A DNA stretch of 64,000 nt from Brachionus koreanus. Lineage: Eukaryota > Rotifera > Eurotatoria > Ploima > Brachionidae. Shown here in pieces: positions 10,667-20,884 of this stretch (positions are counted from its first letter, which is position 1; each line of letters opens with the position of its first letter). The translations under genes were made by a program, and so were the position numbers. The notes beneath the pieces were generated by a model, which saw only the letters and a list, made by a program, of their open reading frames with translations, was not told the origin of the DNA and made no database searches. The stretch spans positions 1,684,118 through 1,748,117 of the forward strand of contig PJRA01000048.1 in NCBI GenBank assembly GCA_016987375.1, in the 5' to 3' direction.

Positions 10667-11084
10667 CTACAAATTACATTTTTTATTAATTAATTAAATT
10701 ATTAGGTAAATGCTAACAAAAAAAATTACGGTTTAGTTTTTTTTTTTAAAAACATATATTTTGTTTTGTTTTTTAATTATTTTTTGTTTGATTTGATAAA
10801 TTTATTATTGGTTGAATAAATTACTTTATTTTTTATTAAATTTATTGGAAATTTACAAAATTAGTTATATTAAAATATTATAAGTCAACTAGAAAACCTT
10901 GATAATTTAAATTGAAAATTTGGCTATATAGTAACCTTGAGCATTATGATTCTCATCTAATACTATCATAATCCTTGAAAATTTCATTTTTTTGAGAAAC
11001 CTAGTTTATGGACATAAAATACGAATAACTAATCTTCTGCAAAAGTAAATTAATGGAATAGATAATTATTATAAAGACGACAAA
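10667..11084. other. AT-rich intergenic DNA
   Basis: No gene or recognisable repeat seen. Confidence 0.4.
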
Positions 11085-11527
11085 ATGAAATTTAAAGTTG
11101 TTTGCATCCCCTGTGCAAACTATGACGAAACAATCAAGCTTAGAATCCTCAAGAACAGGAATAGTGTCCCGTTTCTCATTAAACAGCTCAATATATAAAT
11201 ATTAAAAGCGTGCATAACAGAATCCCTAAAAATAATTGGTATAACAAATAAGAATATATATAATTCTTAACTGAATATATAAATATCTGTTCAAAACCCA
11301 AGATCAAAACAAAATGCCCAATATGTAACAGGATGTTCGAGGCAAAAAAATAGGAATCAAAACACACATTAGAAGATGTCAAAAAACTTAAAATACAATT
11401 ACAAAAGATTCGACTTAAAAAGGTTCTTTTTAGAAAAAAAAATTTATAAAGTATTTCACAGACATATTAATGTAAACCATGGTCATCAGTTATGCTAATT
11501 ATATTTATTCAATAAACTAAACTAAAC
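11085..11527 (+). mobile_element. Retroelement-like remnant with C2H2-type finger and repetitive 3' tail
   Basis: An ATG at 11085 opens MKFKVVCIPCANYDETIKLR. About 210 bases later another frame reads TKCPICNRMFEAKK and, after a stop, GIKTHIRRC: a CxxC...HxxxxC finger of the kind found in several non-LTR retrotransposon proteins. The segment ends in a simple tail, AATAAACTAAACTAAACTTA, near 11507-11527, which looks like a retroelement 3' end. A similar TTAAACTAAACTTGA occurs at 16966, just after the assembly gap inside another retroelement. Frameshifts indicate it is dead. The family is not identified. Confidence 0.4.
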
Positions 11528-11810
11528 TTAACTATTTTTTTTACTATGGTCTTTTTCTGGTCCTGAGAATCCTTTTTAACATTGACCCATCGATCTAAAA
11601 AATATTTTTTTTAATATATTACCAAATGAGATAAACATGTTAAAAAATCATATCCTGCAAAGTTTTTTTTTTGTTTCTTTGATTGGAAAATTGGTCATGA
11701 TTTTGTTAAGTTAGTGTAGACATTTAAATCACATGACCGAAAGCTTCATAAAAATAAAAAAAATTTCAAAATAGTTGCTAAGAAAATTTTTTATTTGTGT
11801 TTTGAATAAA

Positions 11811-13442
11811 ATGAATGATAAGAATTATCGTTTGGAAAAATTAAATTTTGTTAGTAACCTGAATGGAACAACCATAGACAGAATTCTAAACATATTAACT
11901 TTAGTTCCTTTAGTCTACTTGTTTTCAATTTTAATTAAAATTCAATTCATTCTCGTAATCTACTCATGGAAAAAGACTTTAAAGATTGGTTTTTGGTAAA
12001 TTTTTAAAATAAAATCTATTTAAAAATAAATAAAATCAATTCAAAAGGTTTTCTTTTTTGTCTGACTTTTGTTTTAATCTTGCTCCTTTAATTTTTCTTT
12101 GCACAATTTTCGAAAAATGGTCCGAATATTCCATTTATGCACTAATATTTTTGTCATTTGTCATTTATTTGCCCGCTCTCAAGCACCAAAAAGCCATCAA
12201 ATCAAGCGCAAAATTGTCAGATGAAATTGATGCAAATATTCTTAAACTGAGTATTAGTAGTTTTCGAGTAATGTTATATGTTTTCACTGCCATATCAATT
12301 TTGGCAGTCGACTTTAATGTTTTTCCTCGTTACTTGGCAAAAACAGAAAAATACGGTATCTCAATTATGGATCTTGGAGTTGGAATGTATATAGCGGTTC
12401 ATTCAATGAAAATAATTCGTAATGATCAACTAGATCTGTCGAATAGCTTGGTTTCGAGGTTGCTAAACGAATTTAAGAGTTCTAGTATCATAATGTTAAT
12501 TGGATGTTTGAGATTATTTTCTATTAAATCAACAAATTATGTAGAGCATGTTAGTGAGTACGGTGTACATTGGAATTTTCTATTTACAATTGTTGTGGTA
12601 AAAATTTTAGCTTGTATTTTAGAACCAATTACAAAAAACAGTTCAATAAGAACAGCACTTTTATCTGCTATTATTTCATTTTATTATCAATATTTCTTAA
12701 CAAAAAAAAATTTTTCTCAATATTTATTGACGGAAACAAGAGATTTTAACAATTTAGTTGATATGAACAAAGAAGGAATATTTAGCTGTATTGGATACCT
12801 AGGTATTTATTTGGCATTTAGAGCTTTGTGTCTTAGATTAAATAAAATAATAACCAAAAAGTAATTTATTTAAAAATTTTAGTTTAAAAAAAAATTATAT
12901 TTTTTTAGTAATCAAAGTAAACCGTTTGATAAAGCACTCAAATGTGTCTTTAATTTGATTGTATTTGACATAATGTTTTGGATTCTTTTGCAATATTCCA
13001 GTTCAAATTTTCAGGCAGTATCTAGACGTTTGTGCAACTTGAGTTTTATTTTATTCACTGTAAACTAAAAAGCTAGTAAATCAAAATAATTAAATAATTT
13101 TATATTTTTTAAAAGCTGTTCTCAGGCACTTTTATGCTGACTTTGTTTTTCATAATCGTTTTGTTTGTGGCTAAATTTTGGCAACGAGTAAATGAACAGA
13201 ATTTGAAATTGCTGATCTTTGAAACTTTTTCATTTGCGAAAATAGTCGATTCTAAATTTGTTGGCTTGATTGTATTTTTAATTTCAAACTTAATGACAGG
13301 AATTGTTAATTTAAATGTTAAAACTATTTATGTTCCTGATATCTATGCTCTCATAATTCTGCTTATTTATATTTTTTTGACTTTTATGTTATCTCATTTT
13401 TTTTATAAACTTTTTATTTCAAAATCAATCAAAAATGATTAG
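11811..13442 (+). CDS. PIGW: PIGW / GWT1 inositol acyltransferase of GPI-anchor synthesis, four exons
   Basis: Exons 11811-11995, 12048-12860, 12909-13059 and 13116-13442 join in frame through GT-AG introns of 52, 48 and 56 nt, giving 491 residues (human PIGW 504). The N-terminus has the diagnostic FVSNLNGTT. Later come AISILAVDFNVFPRYLAKTE and YGISIMDLGVGMYIA, then EYGVHWNFLFTIVVVKILA, MNKEGIFSCIGYLGIY and, near the C-terminus, SNLMTGIVNLNVKTIYVPD, all in the family order. PIGW acylates the inositol of GlcN-PI in the endoplasmic reticulum membrane, and the many hydrophobic segments agree with a polytopic ER protein. An upstream in-frame ATG at 11775 is possible, but 11811 puts the conserved SNLNGTT closest to the usual position. 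Confidence 0.93.
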
Positions 13443-14849
13443 TTATTTTTTAAATATAATAAAATTTTAAAAATCTTACAAAATAATATCATTTTTTTTG
13501 GGAAAATTTTAAAATCTACATTATTCAAAAAATATGTCTGATGAGACCGTAAAAAAGACCAGCCAAATGATCACCCGCATCCAAGTTGGCCGGATTGGAA
13601 GAATACAGTTGCGACCAAAAAACATTTTGGCCCGTATAGTGACCGTGTTTAAAGCCAATTTTAATGACCCTTCATCTAAAGGATTTTTTTATATAAAAAA
13701 CTCGGCAACTTCTGTTAGTTTTGTTAATCAAATTTAGGTGACAAGACATCGTCAGTTGTAATGTATTTTTTCATTTGAGAATTTAGTTCTGTTTATTTAA
13801 ACAAAATTTTAGGATTAAAAAATGCTAAAATCAAAAATATTCAACTTTTTAAAAATCGCGAAGTTTTATGACTCATCATAACATTTGAGGCCTTTAAGAA
13901 GCCGGTCACACCAAGAATAGTTGTTTTTGGTTGTTTGTACTCGAAGAAAAGGCTTAAACTTACAACACTGTCCACAACGAGGAATAAAATACTGTTTGAC
14001 GAGGCATAATTTTTTCATTAAAATTGTTTAAAATCATCAAATTAAATTAATCAGTGATAATCAATTAGTGTTGGGTACCATCAGTGGTAAAGTTAAATAT
14101 AATTTCAAATATAAAAATTTGATAGATAAAAGAATCGAATATAAGAAACAACAATAAAAAAAACTTTAGAAAATAAAATTATTTGTAATCAATTTATTTG
14201 TTTAAAAAAAAAATAAAAAAAAAAATAATTTAATTTGTTTAAATATTGCTTTTTGGTCAATCCAGGGAATTATTCACCTAATCTGAAAATGGTTCAGCTA
14301 ATTTCTAATTTTTTCATCTTATTTCTAAATTTTTTCTTCAAAAAAATTAGAGGGTAATATTAAAAATAAATTGATAAAAAATTTTAAAACATTAATAACT
14401 CAATAAAACAAAAATTTGCCGTATTTCTTCCATTATTCATATTATTTATTGATAAGTTCCTTGAGCATTTCATTAAATTTAGTTCACCTTATTAAAAATC
14501 TTTTGGTTCCATTTCCACTTCCCCAATTCTTTTTTTGTTCAAATATGTTCTAAAAATTTGCCTTATTAAATTTTATGATCAAAACTTATTTTTAAAGATA
14601 AGGAAATTATTTTTTAGCTATACCGTAAATCGAGTGAACCAATTTAAATAATAATTTTTTTTAATAAATTTTTTTGAAATACTTTTTATCACTTTAATTT
14701 TTAAAATAAAAAAAAAAGAATTTGAAGACTAAATATGCATACTTCTTCTGCAATTAAATATTCGTGATTTTTTTTTTTGAAATCACTATGGAAATTATTT
14801 TTTAAAAAAGAATTAATTTTTAATCGATATTTTTTTATTTTAAATAAAA
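13443..14849. other. Intergenic region with one small unexplained ORF
   Basis: Contains a 67-codon plus-strand ORF at 13534-13737 (start MSDETVKKTSQMITRIQVGR). Its first 35 codons are GC-richer than the flanks, but it matches nothing recognised; it could be a lone exon. A second GC-richer stretch at about 13860-14000 has no convincing frame. The rest is AT-rich upstream sequence of CDK20. Confidence 0.35.
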
Positions 14850-15866
14850 ATGTCTATGGATCACTACAATATAATTGGTAAAGTAGGCGAAGGTGCTCAT
14901 GGTGTAGTCTTTAAGGCAAAACATATTCAAAGTGGCGAAATTGTAGCTCTTAAACGTGTTTCGTTAAAGAGACTAGAAGATGGCATACCACACACAGTTT
15001 TACGCGAAATAAAAGCCTTACAAGCAATTGAAGAAAATGAAAATGTTGTCAAACTTTTGGATGTATTTGCACAAGGATCTGGCTTTGTTCTTGTCTTCGA
15101 ATACATGCTTTCTGATTTGTCTGAAGTCATCCGAAATAGTGACAATCCGATCACTGAGGCCCAAGTTAAGAGCTATATGAAAATGTTACTACACGGTGTG
15201 GCCTATTGTCACGAAAACTCCATAATGCACCGAGACTTAAAGCCCGCTAATTTATTGATTAGCTCAACTGGACACTTAAAAATATGTGATTTCGGCTTAG
15301 CTAGAGTTTTTGACAAGTACCAATCAGATAGATTATATACAGCTCAAGTGGCAACAAGATGGTACAGAGCTCCTGAGTTGTTATATTGTGCTAGTAAATA
15401 CGATGAGGGTGTTGATCTGTGGGCAGTAGGCTGTATTTTTGGTGAATTATTGAATAAAAGCCCACTTTTCGCAGGCGATACAGATATTGAACAACTTTCT
15501 CTTGTTATTCGAGCATTGGGAACACCAAATGAAAAAACCTGGCCTAGTCTAACTGAATTACCCGATTATAATAAGATCGAGTTCCCGTTCTACGATCCAA
15601 TACCGTTTGAAGAACTTGTGCCCGATGCTTGTAAAGAGGCTGTAGATCTACTTGAGTTATTTTTAGTATACAGATCTGACAAAAGAATTAGAGCAAAAGA
15701 CGGCTTGCTTCATCCATATTTCTATGTACAACCTTTACCGTGTCATCATACAGATCTTCCAATTCCAAAGAGAGGACGAAAATGTCATCTGTTCGAATAT
15801 GATTTAGAAAAACCTATCAAAGAATCTCTTGTAGATCCAGACAATTTTTTAAGTTTTGTAAAATAG
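14850..15866 (+). CDS. CDK20: Cyclin-dependent kinase 20 (cell-cycle-related kinase), intronless
   Basis: A 338-codon serine/threonine kinase close to the family length (human 346). Glycine loop GEGAHG at 13-18, catalytic lysine K35 in VALK, the C-helix equivalent of PSTAIRE at 46-55 (IPHTVLREIK), catalytic loop HRDLKPAN at 127-134, DFG at 147-149 and APE at 174-176. The stretches AQVKSYMKMLLHGVAYCHEN, QVATRWYRAPELLY and LPDYNKIEF match CDK20 rather than other CDKs. CDK20 acts in ciliogenesis, Hedgehog signalling and cell-cycle control in vertebrates. All catalytic residues are present, so it should be active. It is a single exon while several neighbours have introns; a retrocopy origin or intron loss is possible. 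Confidence 0.95.
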   Translation: MSMDHYNIIGKVGEGAHGVVFKAKHIQSGEIVALKRVSLKRLEDGIPHTVLREIKALQAIEENENVVKLLDVFAQGSGFVLVFEYMLSDLSEVIRNSDNPITEAQVKSYMKMLLHGVAYCHENSIMHRDLKPANLLISSTGHLKICDFGLARVFDKYQSDRLYTAQVATRWYRAPELLYCASKYDEGVDLWAVGCIFGELLNKSPLFAGDTDIEQLSLVIRALGTPNEKTWPSLTELPDYNKIEFPFYDPIPFEELVPDACKEAVDLLELFLVYRSDKRIRAKDGLLHPYFYVQPLPCHHTDLPIPKRGRKCHLFEYDLEKPIKESLVDPDNFLSFVK

Positions 15867-16039
15867 AAATTTAGACTTTGAATATTTAATTTCAAAACCA
15901 ATCCATTATTAAATTATATACCTTTTTAATTTTGATTAATAGACTTTCTTTCAATTTAGTTGAAATAGAAAATAGAAATCTTATCAATTTCAATAAATGA
16001 TTGAATTTAAATTAAATTGTTTAAAAGTAAATTGTAAGC

Positions 16040-16994
16040 GTTTTTGGTTTGTTACTATTCCTGATATTCATAAATGATTTACCAGTGCTAGTAAGTCACT
16101 TTCGTAAGCTGTTTGTGGATGACAACAAATTGATTAGTGTCATTAGAAATACTAGTGATCATGATCAAATGCTAATTCAAGATAACATTGACAAGATGGT
16201 TGAGTGGTTGAAACGTTGGAGTATGGAATTTAATGAATCCAAGTGTAAAGTAATGCATATCGGCAACCCAAAGATTGCCAGGCAAAAAATCTCAATGTTA
16301 AATGCAGATGATTTCAGTGTTGAATTAGCTGAATTAGGTGAGCAACAAACTCAAATGGAATGATCAAATCAACAACTACATTAAAAAAGCTAACAACATG
16401 CTTGGTATGCTTAAGATAATGTTCGTGTATTGGGATACTCAATCGTTTTTGCAGCTTTACAAAACATATGATAGACCGCATCTAGAATACTGTGCACTTG
16501 CCTGGAATTCTTATTTAAAGAAGGATATAACTAGACTTGAACAAGTACAAAGACGAGCAAACAAACTTGTTCCACAAATAAGAAGTTTGAANNNNNNNNN
16601 NNNNNNNNNNNNNNNNNNNNNNNNNNNNNNNNNNNNNNNNNNNNNNNNNNNNNNNNNNNNNNNNNNNNNNNNNNNNNNNNNNNNNNNNNNNNNNNNNNNN
16701 NNNNNNNNNNNNNNNNNNNNNNNNNNNNNNNNNNNNNNNNNNNNNNNNNNNNNNNNNNNNNNNNNNNNNNNNNNNNNNNNNNNNNNNNNNNNNNNNNNNN
16801 NNNNNNNNNNNNNNNNNNNNNNNNNNNNNNNNNNNNNNNNNNNNNNNNNNNNNNNNNNNNNNNNNNNNNNNNNNNNNNNNNNNNNNNNNNNNNNNNNNNN
16901 NNNNNNNNNNNNNNNNNNNNNNNNNNNNNNNNNNNNNNNNNNNNNNNNNNNNNNNNNNNNNNNNNTTAAACTAAACTTGACCGTAGAATATTAA
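16040..16994 (+). mobile_element. Non-LTR retrotransposon reverse transcriptase, broken and gapped
   Basis: Frame 16049-16363 reads LFLIFINDLPVLVSHFRKLF and VDDNKLISVI (the catalytic YxDD box appears as FVDD), then MVEWLKRWSMEFNESKCKVM. A frameshift near 16340 leads to NKLKWNDQINNYIKKANNML, HLEYCALAWNSYLKKDITRL and EQVQRRANKLVPQI, the typical thumb and C-terminal block of Jockey/CR1-type elements. The rest is lost in an assembly gap. After the gap a TTAAACTAAACTTGA-like end and an ATT microsatellite resemble a retroelement 3' tail. It is better preserved than the minus-strand copy at 545-1320. Confidence 0.8.
16592..16965. other. Assembly gap (374 N)
   Basis: A run of N inside a retrotransposon, probably a collapsed repeat. 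Nothing can be said about the content. Confidence 0.99.
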
Positions 16995-16999
16995 CTATT

Positions 17000-17600
17000 A
17001 TTATTATTATTATTAAAAAATTGGTAAGAATTTTAAAAAAATAGATTTGTGTCCATTAAAATTTCTCTAAAACTTTCACCTCTTTTATCTTTATCTCTTT
17101 CAGTACGGATTCGAATCGTACTCATGTCACTGTTAGAGATCACGTTCAAAAAGATTTTTTGAAATTTTGAGCAAAAAATAAAAAATTAAAATAAAAAAAT
17201 TTAATAATTTTTTTTTTAAATTATATTTATTATTTTATTTTTTTTGAATATTTTATTATTTTTGAAAATTTTATCCTTTCTAAGCCTATCTAAGATTCTC
17301 TAAATTGGTAATAGAAAAATTTAAAACAAGATTGATCAAAAGCTCAATTTTTTAAAGCCTGTCTGTAGTATCTCATTATTTGTAAGCAAAAACTATTTGG
17401 TACAAGTAAACTTTTTTAATTGTCTACTTCTGTTAAAATTCAGTTTTTTAAGACATTTGATTGAATTTGCCTTATTTTTGTTTATTGATATCTATTTTTT
17501 GCTATTTTTCAAAAGACGCAATTATGGAACATTTAGGGACATTTTAGAACAAAGTATGAAATGCCCTCCTTTATCTTATCTTTACTTTATTGACTTCAAG
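17000..17600. other. AT-rich DNA between two retroelement fragments
   Basis: No gene recognised. A short GC-richer piece at 17095-17155 contains GGATTCGAATCGTACTC, loosely like a pol III B box, but no tRNA fold was found. Confidence 0.4.
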
Positions 17601-18450
17601 TAATATTGCATACACAGATTCTGGAAAAAGAACGGTCTGAGAGCTTCAAAATGTGTACAATATTTGGCGGAAAACGCTTAACTAACCGGACTCGAAAAGA
17701 TTGTGGCCAAAACGAAAGTTATATGCATAAAAATCAAATTGGATATCCCGACCATGATAGACAAATCAAATGTGTAAGCGAATTCACATACTTAAAAAGC
17801 ACCATCAGTATAGTGATGGAAACTCAGAGACACATTAAGAAAAGACTTTCTAAAGCAAAGTGTGTCTTTGCTAGACTCCGACAAACATGGAAATCAACTT
17901 ACTACTTATGATGAAAGTGAATACTGCGTGATGAATGAATCTGGCAGTAAAAGCCTGAACATTTGCTCACTTGAAGCTTGAGGAGGATTCTCGAAATACA
18001 CTGGCCTGAGACATTGTCGAGTGTTAACCTGAACAAAAGAACAAATTCAGAGCCATTAAGTCAATGCATTAACACTCAAAAGCCGGATGAATTTTTCGAC
18101 CCATTTTATTTGACTCGTTTTTTCAATGAAAAAAAATTATTTTGAAATAAAAATTAAATAATTTTTTAATTACTTTTGATTTAAGATATGATTGAAAAAA
18201 TTATAAAAAATGATAAAATTTATTGAAAAAAAAAACAAATAAAGGAAGCAACAAATGAGTTTCAAAAGACTCCTCTGACCTTTTAGTGTTAAGAACAAAA
18301 GACTGCGATGAATTGGGTATGTACTTAGAATGAAAGAAAATAGGATACCAAAAAAGCCTTAGCCACCTCAAGGGTGACGTAAGGTATAAAGACCAGCAGT
18401 AACATGGAGGTCAATAATGACGAAAGAGCTCATCGTGATGAAAAAAAAAT
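17600..18450 (+). mobile_element. RTE-like non-LTR retrotransposon 3' part, interrupted by a small transposon
   Basis: The frame at 17606-17911 contains the post-catalytic block of RTE-like reverse transcriptases: FGGKRLTNRT, CVSEFTYLKSTISIV and IKKRLSKAKCVFARLRQTWK. Further broken frames continue to about 18070, and after an inserted element resume with DCDELGMYLE-type and RIPKKAL-like C-terminal sequence ending near 18440. Homologous stretches occur at 33180-33360 (+), 38480-38650 (+), 38690-38900 (-) and 55270-55690 (-). Many stops show it is dead. Confidence 0.75.
18069..18292. mobile_element. MITE-like element inserted in the RTE remnant (copy A)
   Basis: The element starts TTAACACTCAAAAG and ends CTTTTAGTGTTAA, an inverted pair of about 13 bp. 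TTAA at each edge suggests a TTAA target duplication as used by piggyBac-type transposases. The retrotransposon coding sequence resumes on the far side, so the element inserted into it. Internal sequence is AT-rich with no ORF. Related copies lie at about 18749-18963 and 39523-39754. Confidence 0.6.
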
Positions 18451-18748
18451 TATTATAAGGTTGCTAAAACTTATTATTTTCCAATATTTAAGTTATTTGA
18501 TTTCAAATTTATAATTAATAGCTCTGCTTATTCAATTAGCCTGAAAATTTAATAGTGAAAATAAAGAGAAATGACTCAATATATTTAAAATACAATTGAA
18601 GGAAAATCGACAATGTAATTGATTGAACCATTGTCATATGGTGAAAAAATCTTTGAATATTTTTAGACTAAACTAATGAATAGATTAGTGATCAAGAGAT
18701 CAATATTGAAAGTTTGCAACATTCAAGCTTTCTATATTCAATAATATC

Positions 18749-18963
18749 AATATGATTTTTAGACCCTTTGTGTTATTCTTTCTTTTTACTTTTTATTCCA
18801 TGAAAATAAACATATTCTGCATCAAAAATTTATTGATTTTGATATTTTTTGATATTAGATTACTGATTGAAATTAAAAATTTTGAAAAATAATAAAATTT
18901 ATTAAACCAGAAACAAAGAAAAGACGTAACATAAACCAACGAAAAAACCCTTTTGACTATTAA
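18749..18963. mobile_element. Second copy of the same MITE family (copy B, worn ends)
   Basis: Shares with copy C the blocks GATTTTTAGACCCTTTGTGTT (GATTTTTCGATCCTTTCTGTT in C), TTATTCCATGAAAATAAACA and AAATTTATTAAACCAGAAAC, in the same order. The terminal repeats are worn. No coding capacity. Confidence 0.5.
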
Positions 18964-18974
18964 ATAAAGTGACT

Positions 18975-19040
18975 TTTAATCGGTCTTTCATGACATCCTG
19001 TAATTAGCCTGTTGATTAACTTTGAAATTAAAATTGGAAA
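18975..19040. repeat. Short dispersed repeat shared with 32205-32268
   Basis: The stretch GCCTGTTGATTAACTTTGAA and its AAATTAAA continuation recur at 32238-32262 with one mismatch, preceded in both places by similar CGGTC...TGACAT sequence. This is probably the edge of another interspersed element. Confidence 0.45.
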
Positions 19041-19460
19041 AATAAAAAAAGAAATTTAGCGATTCAGCTTAGTTGAATTAATTAATTCTTATGTCGTGTG
19101 CAAATATCACAAATTCAAATAAAATTTTAGTTTTGAATTCAATAGAACTTCAAATTAATTAACAAGAATTAATTGAGTATTAAATATTTTTGTTGATGCA
19201 TAAAGTGTAATTTTCAAACAAAAATAAAAGGTGCTTGAAGATGACATATTAAAATAACAAAATTTTTGAGAAATCTCTAAGACTTTAAATAAAAAGCATT
19301 TAAGTGGCATGTAAGTTTGATTTGGTTGTTACCTTTTTTTAATGATTAATTTTAATTTAATCCTGATCTTGAATTATTCATTCAATAAAAAAAAGTTGCA
19401 ACCAAATTTTAAAAAAATTAAAAGCTTACAGTACCGATTTGACAAGTGGATTTCTGGTAA

Positions 19461-19640
19461 TTTTACGTAAATTTACGTAATTTTACGTATATTTACGTAA
19501 AATTACGTAAAAATTGGTAAAAATGAAAATGCCAAAAAAAAGCCCGATTTTTTGAATTTTTTATTATTTTCTAATAAAATTTTACCAAAAGTTACTTTTT
19601 TTTACTAATTTTTACGTAAATTTTTGTAAAAAATGGTAAA
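19461..19640. repeat. Helically phased TTACGTAA array with inverted arm, upstream of METTL18
   Basis: Five TTACGTAA-type units (one reads TTACGTAT) start at 19463, 19473, 19483, 19493 and 19503, exactly 10 bp apart. The 34 bp at 19475-19508 are a near-perfect palindrome. A further TTTACGTAAA lies at 19611, within a degenerate inverted arm. TTACGTAA is the consensus site of PAR-type bZIP factors. It lies about 250 bp upstream of the METTL18 start. It may be a regulatory cluster or the hairpin end of a small transposon. Confidence 0.5.
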
Positions 19641-19750
19641 ATTTTTCAAATCAATTATCAGTAAATCAATTAAATAAACCGTACTATACGAATCATTTAC
19701 AAAATAATTAAAAGGCACTGAACTGATAAATTTCAACACTGCTCGAAAGA

Positions 19751-20884
19751 ATGTTCAAGTTCAATTTTGATTTAGAACAAAAACCAGATCAAACAGAATC
19801 GATTAATGACAAAAAACTGAGCAACAGCGATAAATTAGATGAAACTTATTTTTATAAAAGTGTTGGTGTAATTAGTTATGAAGATTTAATAGAAAAACGA
19901 CCAGAAAAATTAACTTCATTTAAAAATTTGAATTTAAGTAATAAGTGCAAATTAGAATTGATCGACTCATCCAAAGTGGTTTTGGATCAAAAAGATGAAC
20001 TAAGTAAAATAAATGAAACACATGATGTTGTGCCTGGAAAATACGAAGGAGGATTAAAACTCTGGGAACTGAGCATTGACCTGGCCAAATTCATTTATTT
20101 CAGTCCTAATTTCGGCGAAGAAAAACTTAGAAATCTTGGATTTGGATGCAAAGAAATCCAAGATTTGAAAAAAATAGGAGATTTTTTTAATTATTATCTC
20201 AGGGGAGATGAAAAAAAAGAGCTAAGAATCCTTGAACTTGGATGTGGTCATGCGCTACCAGTATTGGCCATACTCAAAATGATTGAAGAAAAATTGGAGA
20301 ATGAGCAATTATCAGTTGTGATTTATCTACAAGATTTTAACGAACAAATTATCAGAGACATAAGTTTAGAAAATATGAAAAATTTTTTTGATAATTCAAA
20401 TTTATTTAAAAAAATAAAATTCAAGTGTAATTTTGTGCATGGTGATTGGCAATGCATGTACCTAAAAAAATCTCTTCCCGAATCCTACTTCGATTTGATT
20501 CTAACTTCGGAGACAATTTACAATTCGGCTAATTACAGACACTTGTTGAATTTATTTCAATTGTGTTTAAAAAATTGTAATGATGAATTAATCAAATTGA
20601 GTGAAAATACTCAAAAGAATTCAAGTGCACAATCAATGGTTCTGCTAAGTGCCAAGACTTACTATTTCGGATGTGGTGGTAACATATTAGAATTTAAAAA
20701 CGAGGCCAAATCGAGTAATTACTCGTTCGAAACGTCTCAAAATTTGTTGTATGATGATTTAATTAATGAAAAACTAATTCACATTGCTCAAGAGGATGAA
20801 GAACAAGTGAAGCAAAATTTAGGCCTCATAGATACTCATCAAATTAGTATCATTTCAAAAGAAATAATCAAAATAAATAGATAA
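19751..20884 (+). CDS. METTL18: METTL18-like protein-histidine N-methyltransferase, intronless
   Basis: A 377-codon seven-beta-strand methyltransferase (human METTL18 372 residues). The first residues, MFKFNFDLEQ, match the family N-terminus. Residues 94-115 hold VPGKYEGGLKLWELSIDLAK, the family signature before the SAM-binding core. Motif I is LELGCGHALP at 161-170, with the post-I acidic region at QDFNEQ (194-199). The family-specific LILTSETIYN lies at 250-259, and a late SAKTYYFGCGGNI block follows. METTL18 methylates a histidine of ribosomal protein uL3 (RPL3) in mammals and its yeast counterpart Hpm1 does the same; the same substrate is likely here. Start and stop are unambiguous. The phased TTACGTAA array lies just upstream. 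Confidence 0.93.
   Translation: MFKFNFDLEQKPDQTESINDKKLSNSDKLDETYFYKSVGVISYEDLIEKRPEKLTSFKNLNLSNKCKLELIDSSKVVLDQKDELSKINETHDVVPGKYEGGLKLWELSIDLAKFIYFSPNFGEEKLRNLGFGCKEIQDLKKIGDFFNYYLRGDEKKELRILELGCGHALPVLAILKMIEEKLENEQLSVVIYLQDFNEQIIRDISLENMKNFFDNSNLFKKIKFKCNFVHGDWQCMYLKKSLPESYFDLILTSETIYNSANYRHLLNLFQLCLKNCNDELIKLSENTQKNSSAQSMVLLSAKTYYFGCGGNILEFKNEAKSSNYSFETSQNLLYDDLINEKLIHIAQEDEEQVKQNLGLIDTHQISIISKEIIKINR

Noticed and set aside
14927..15154. Minus-strand 75-codon frame within CDK20
   Set aside because: Antisense shadow of conserved kinase sequence.
17095..17155. GGATTCGAATCG as a tRNA B box
   Set aside because: No A box, acceptor stem or anticodon arm could be found on either strand.
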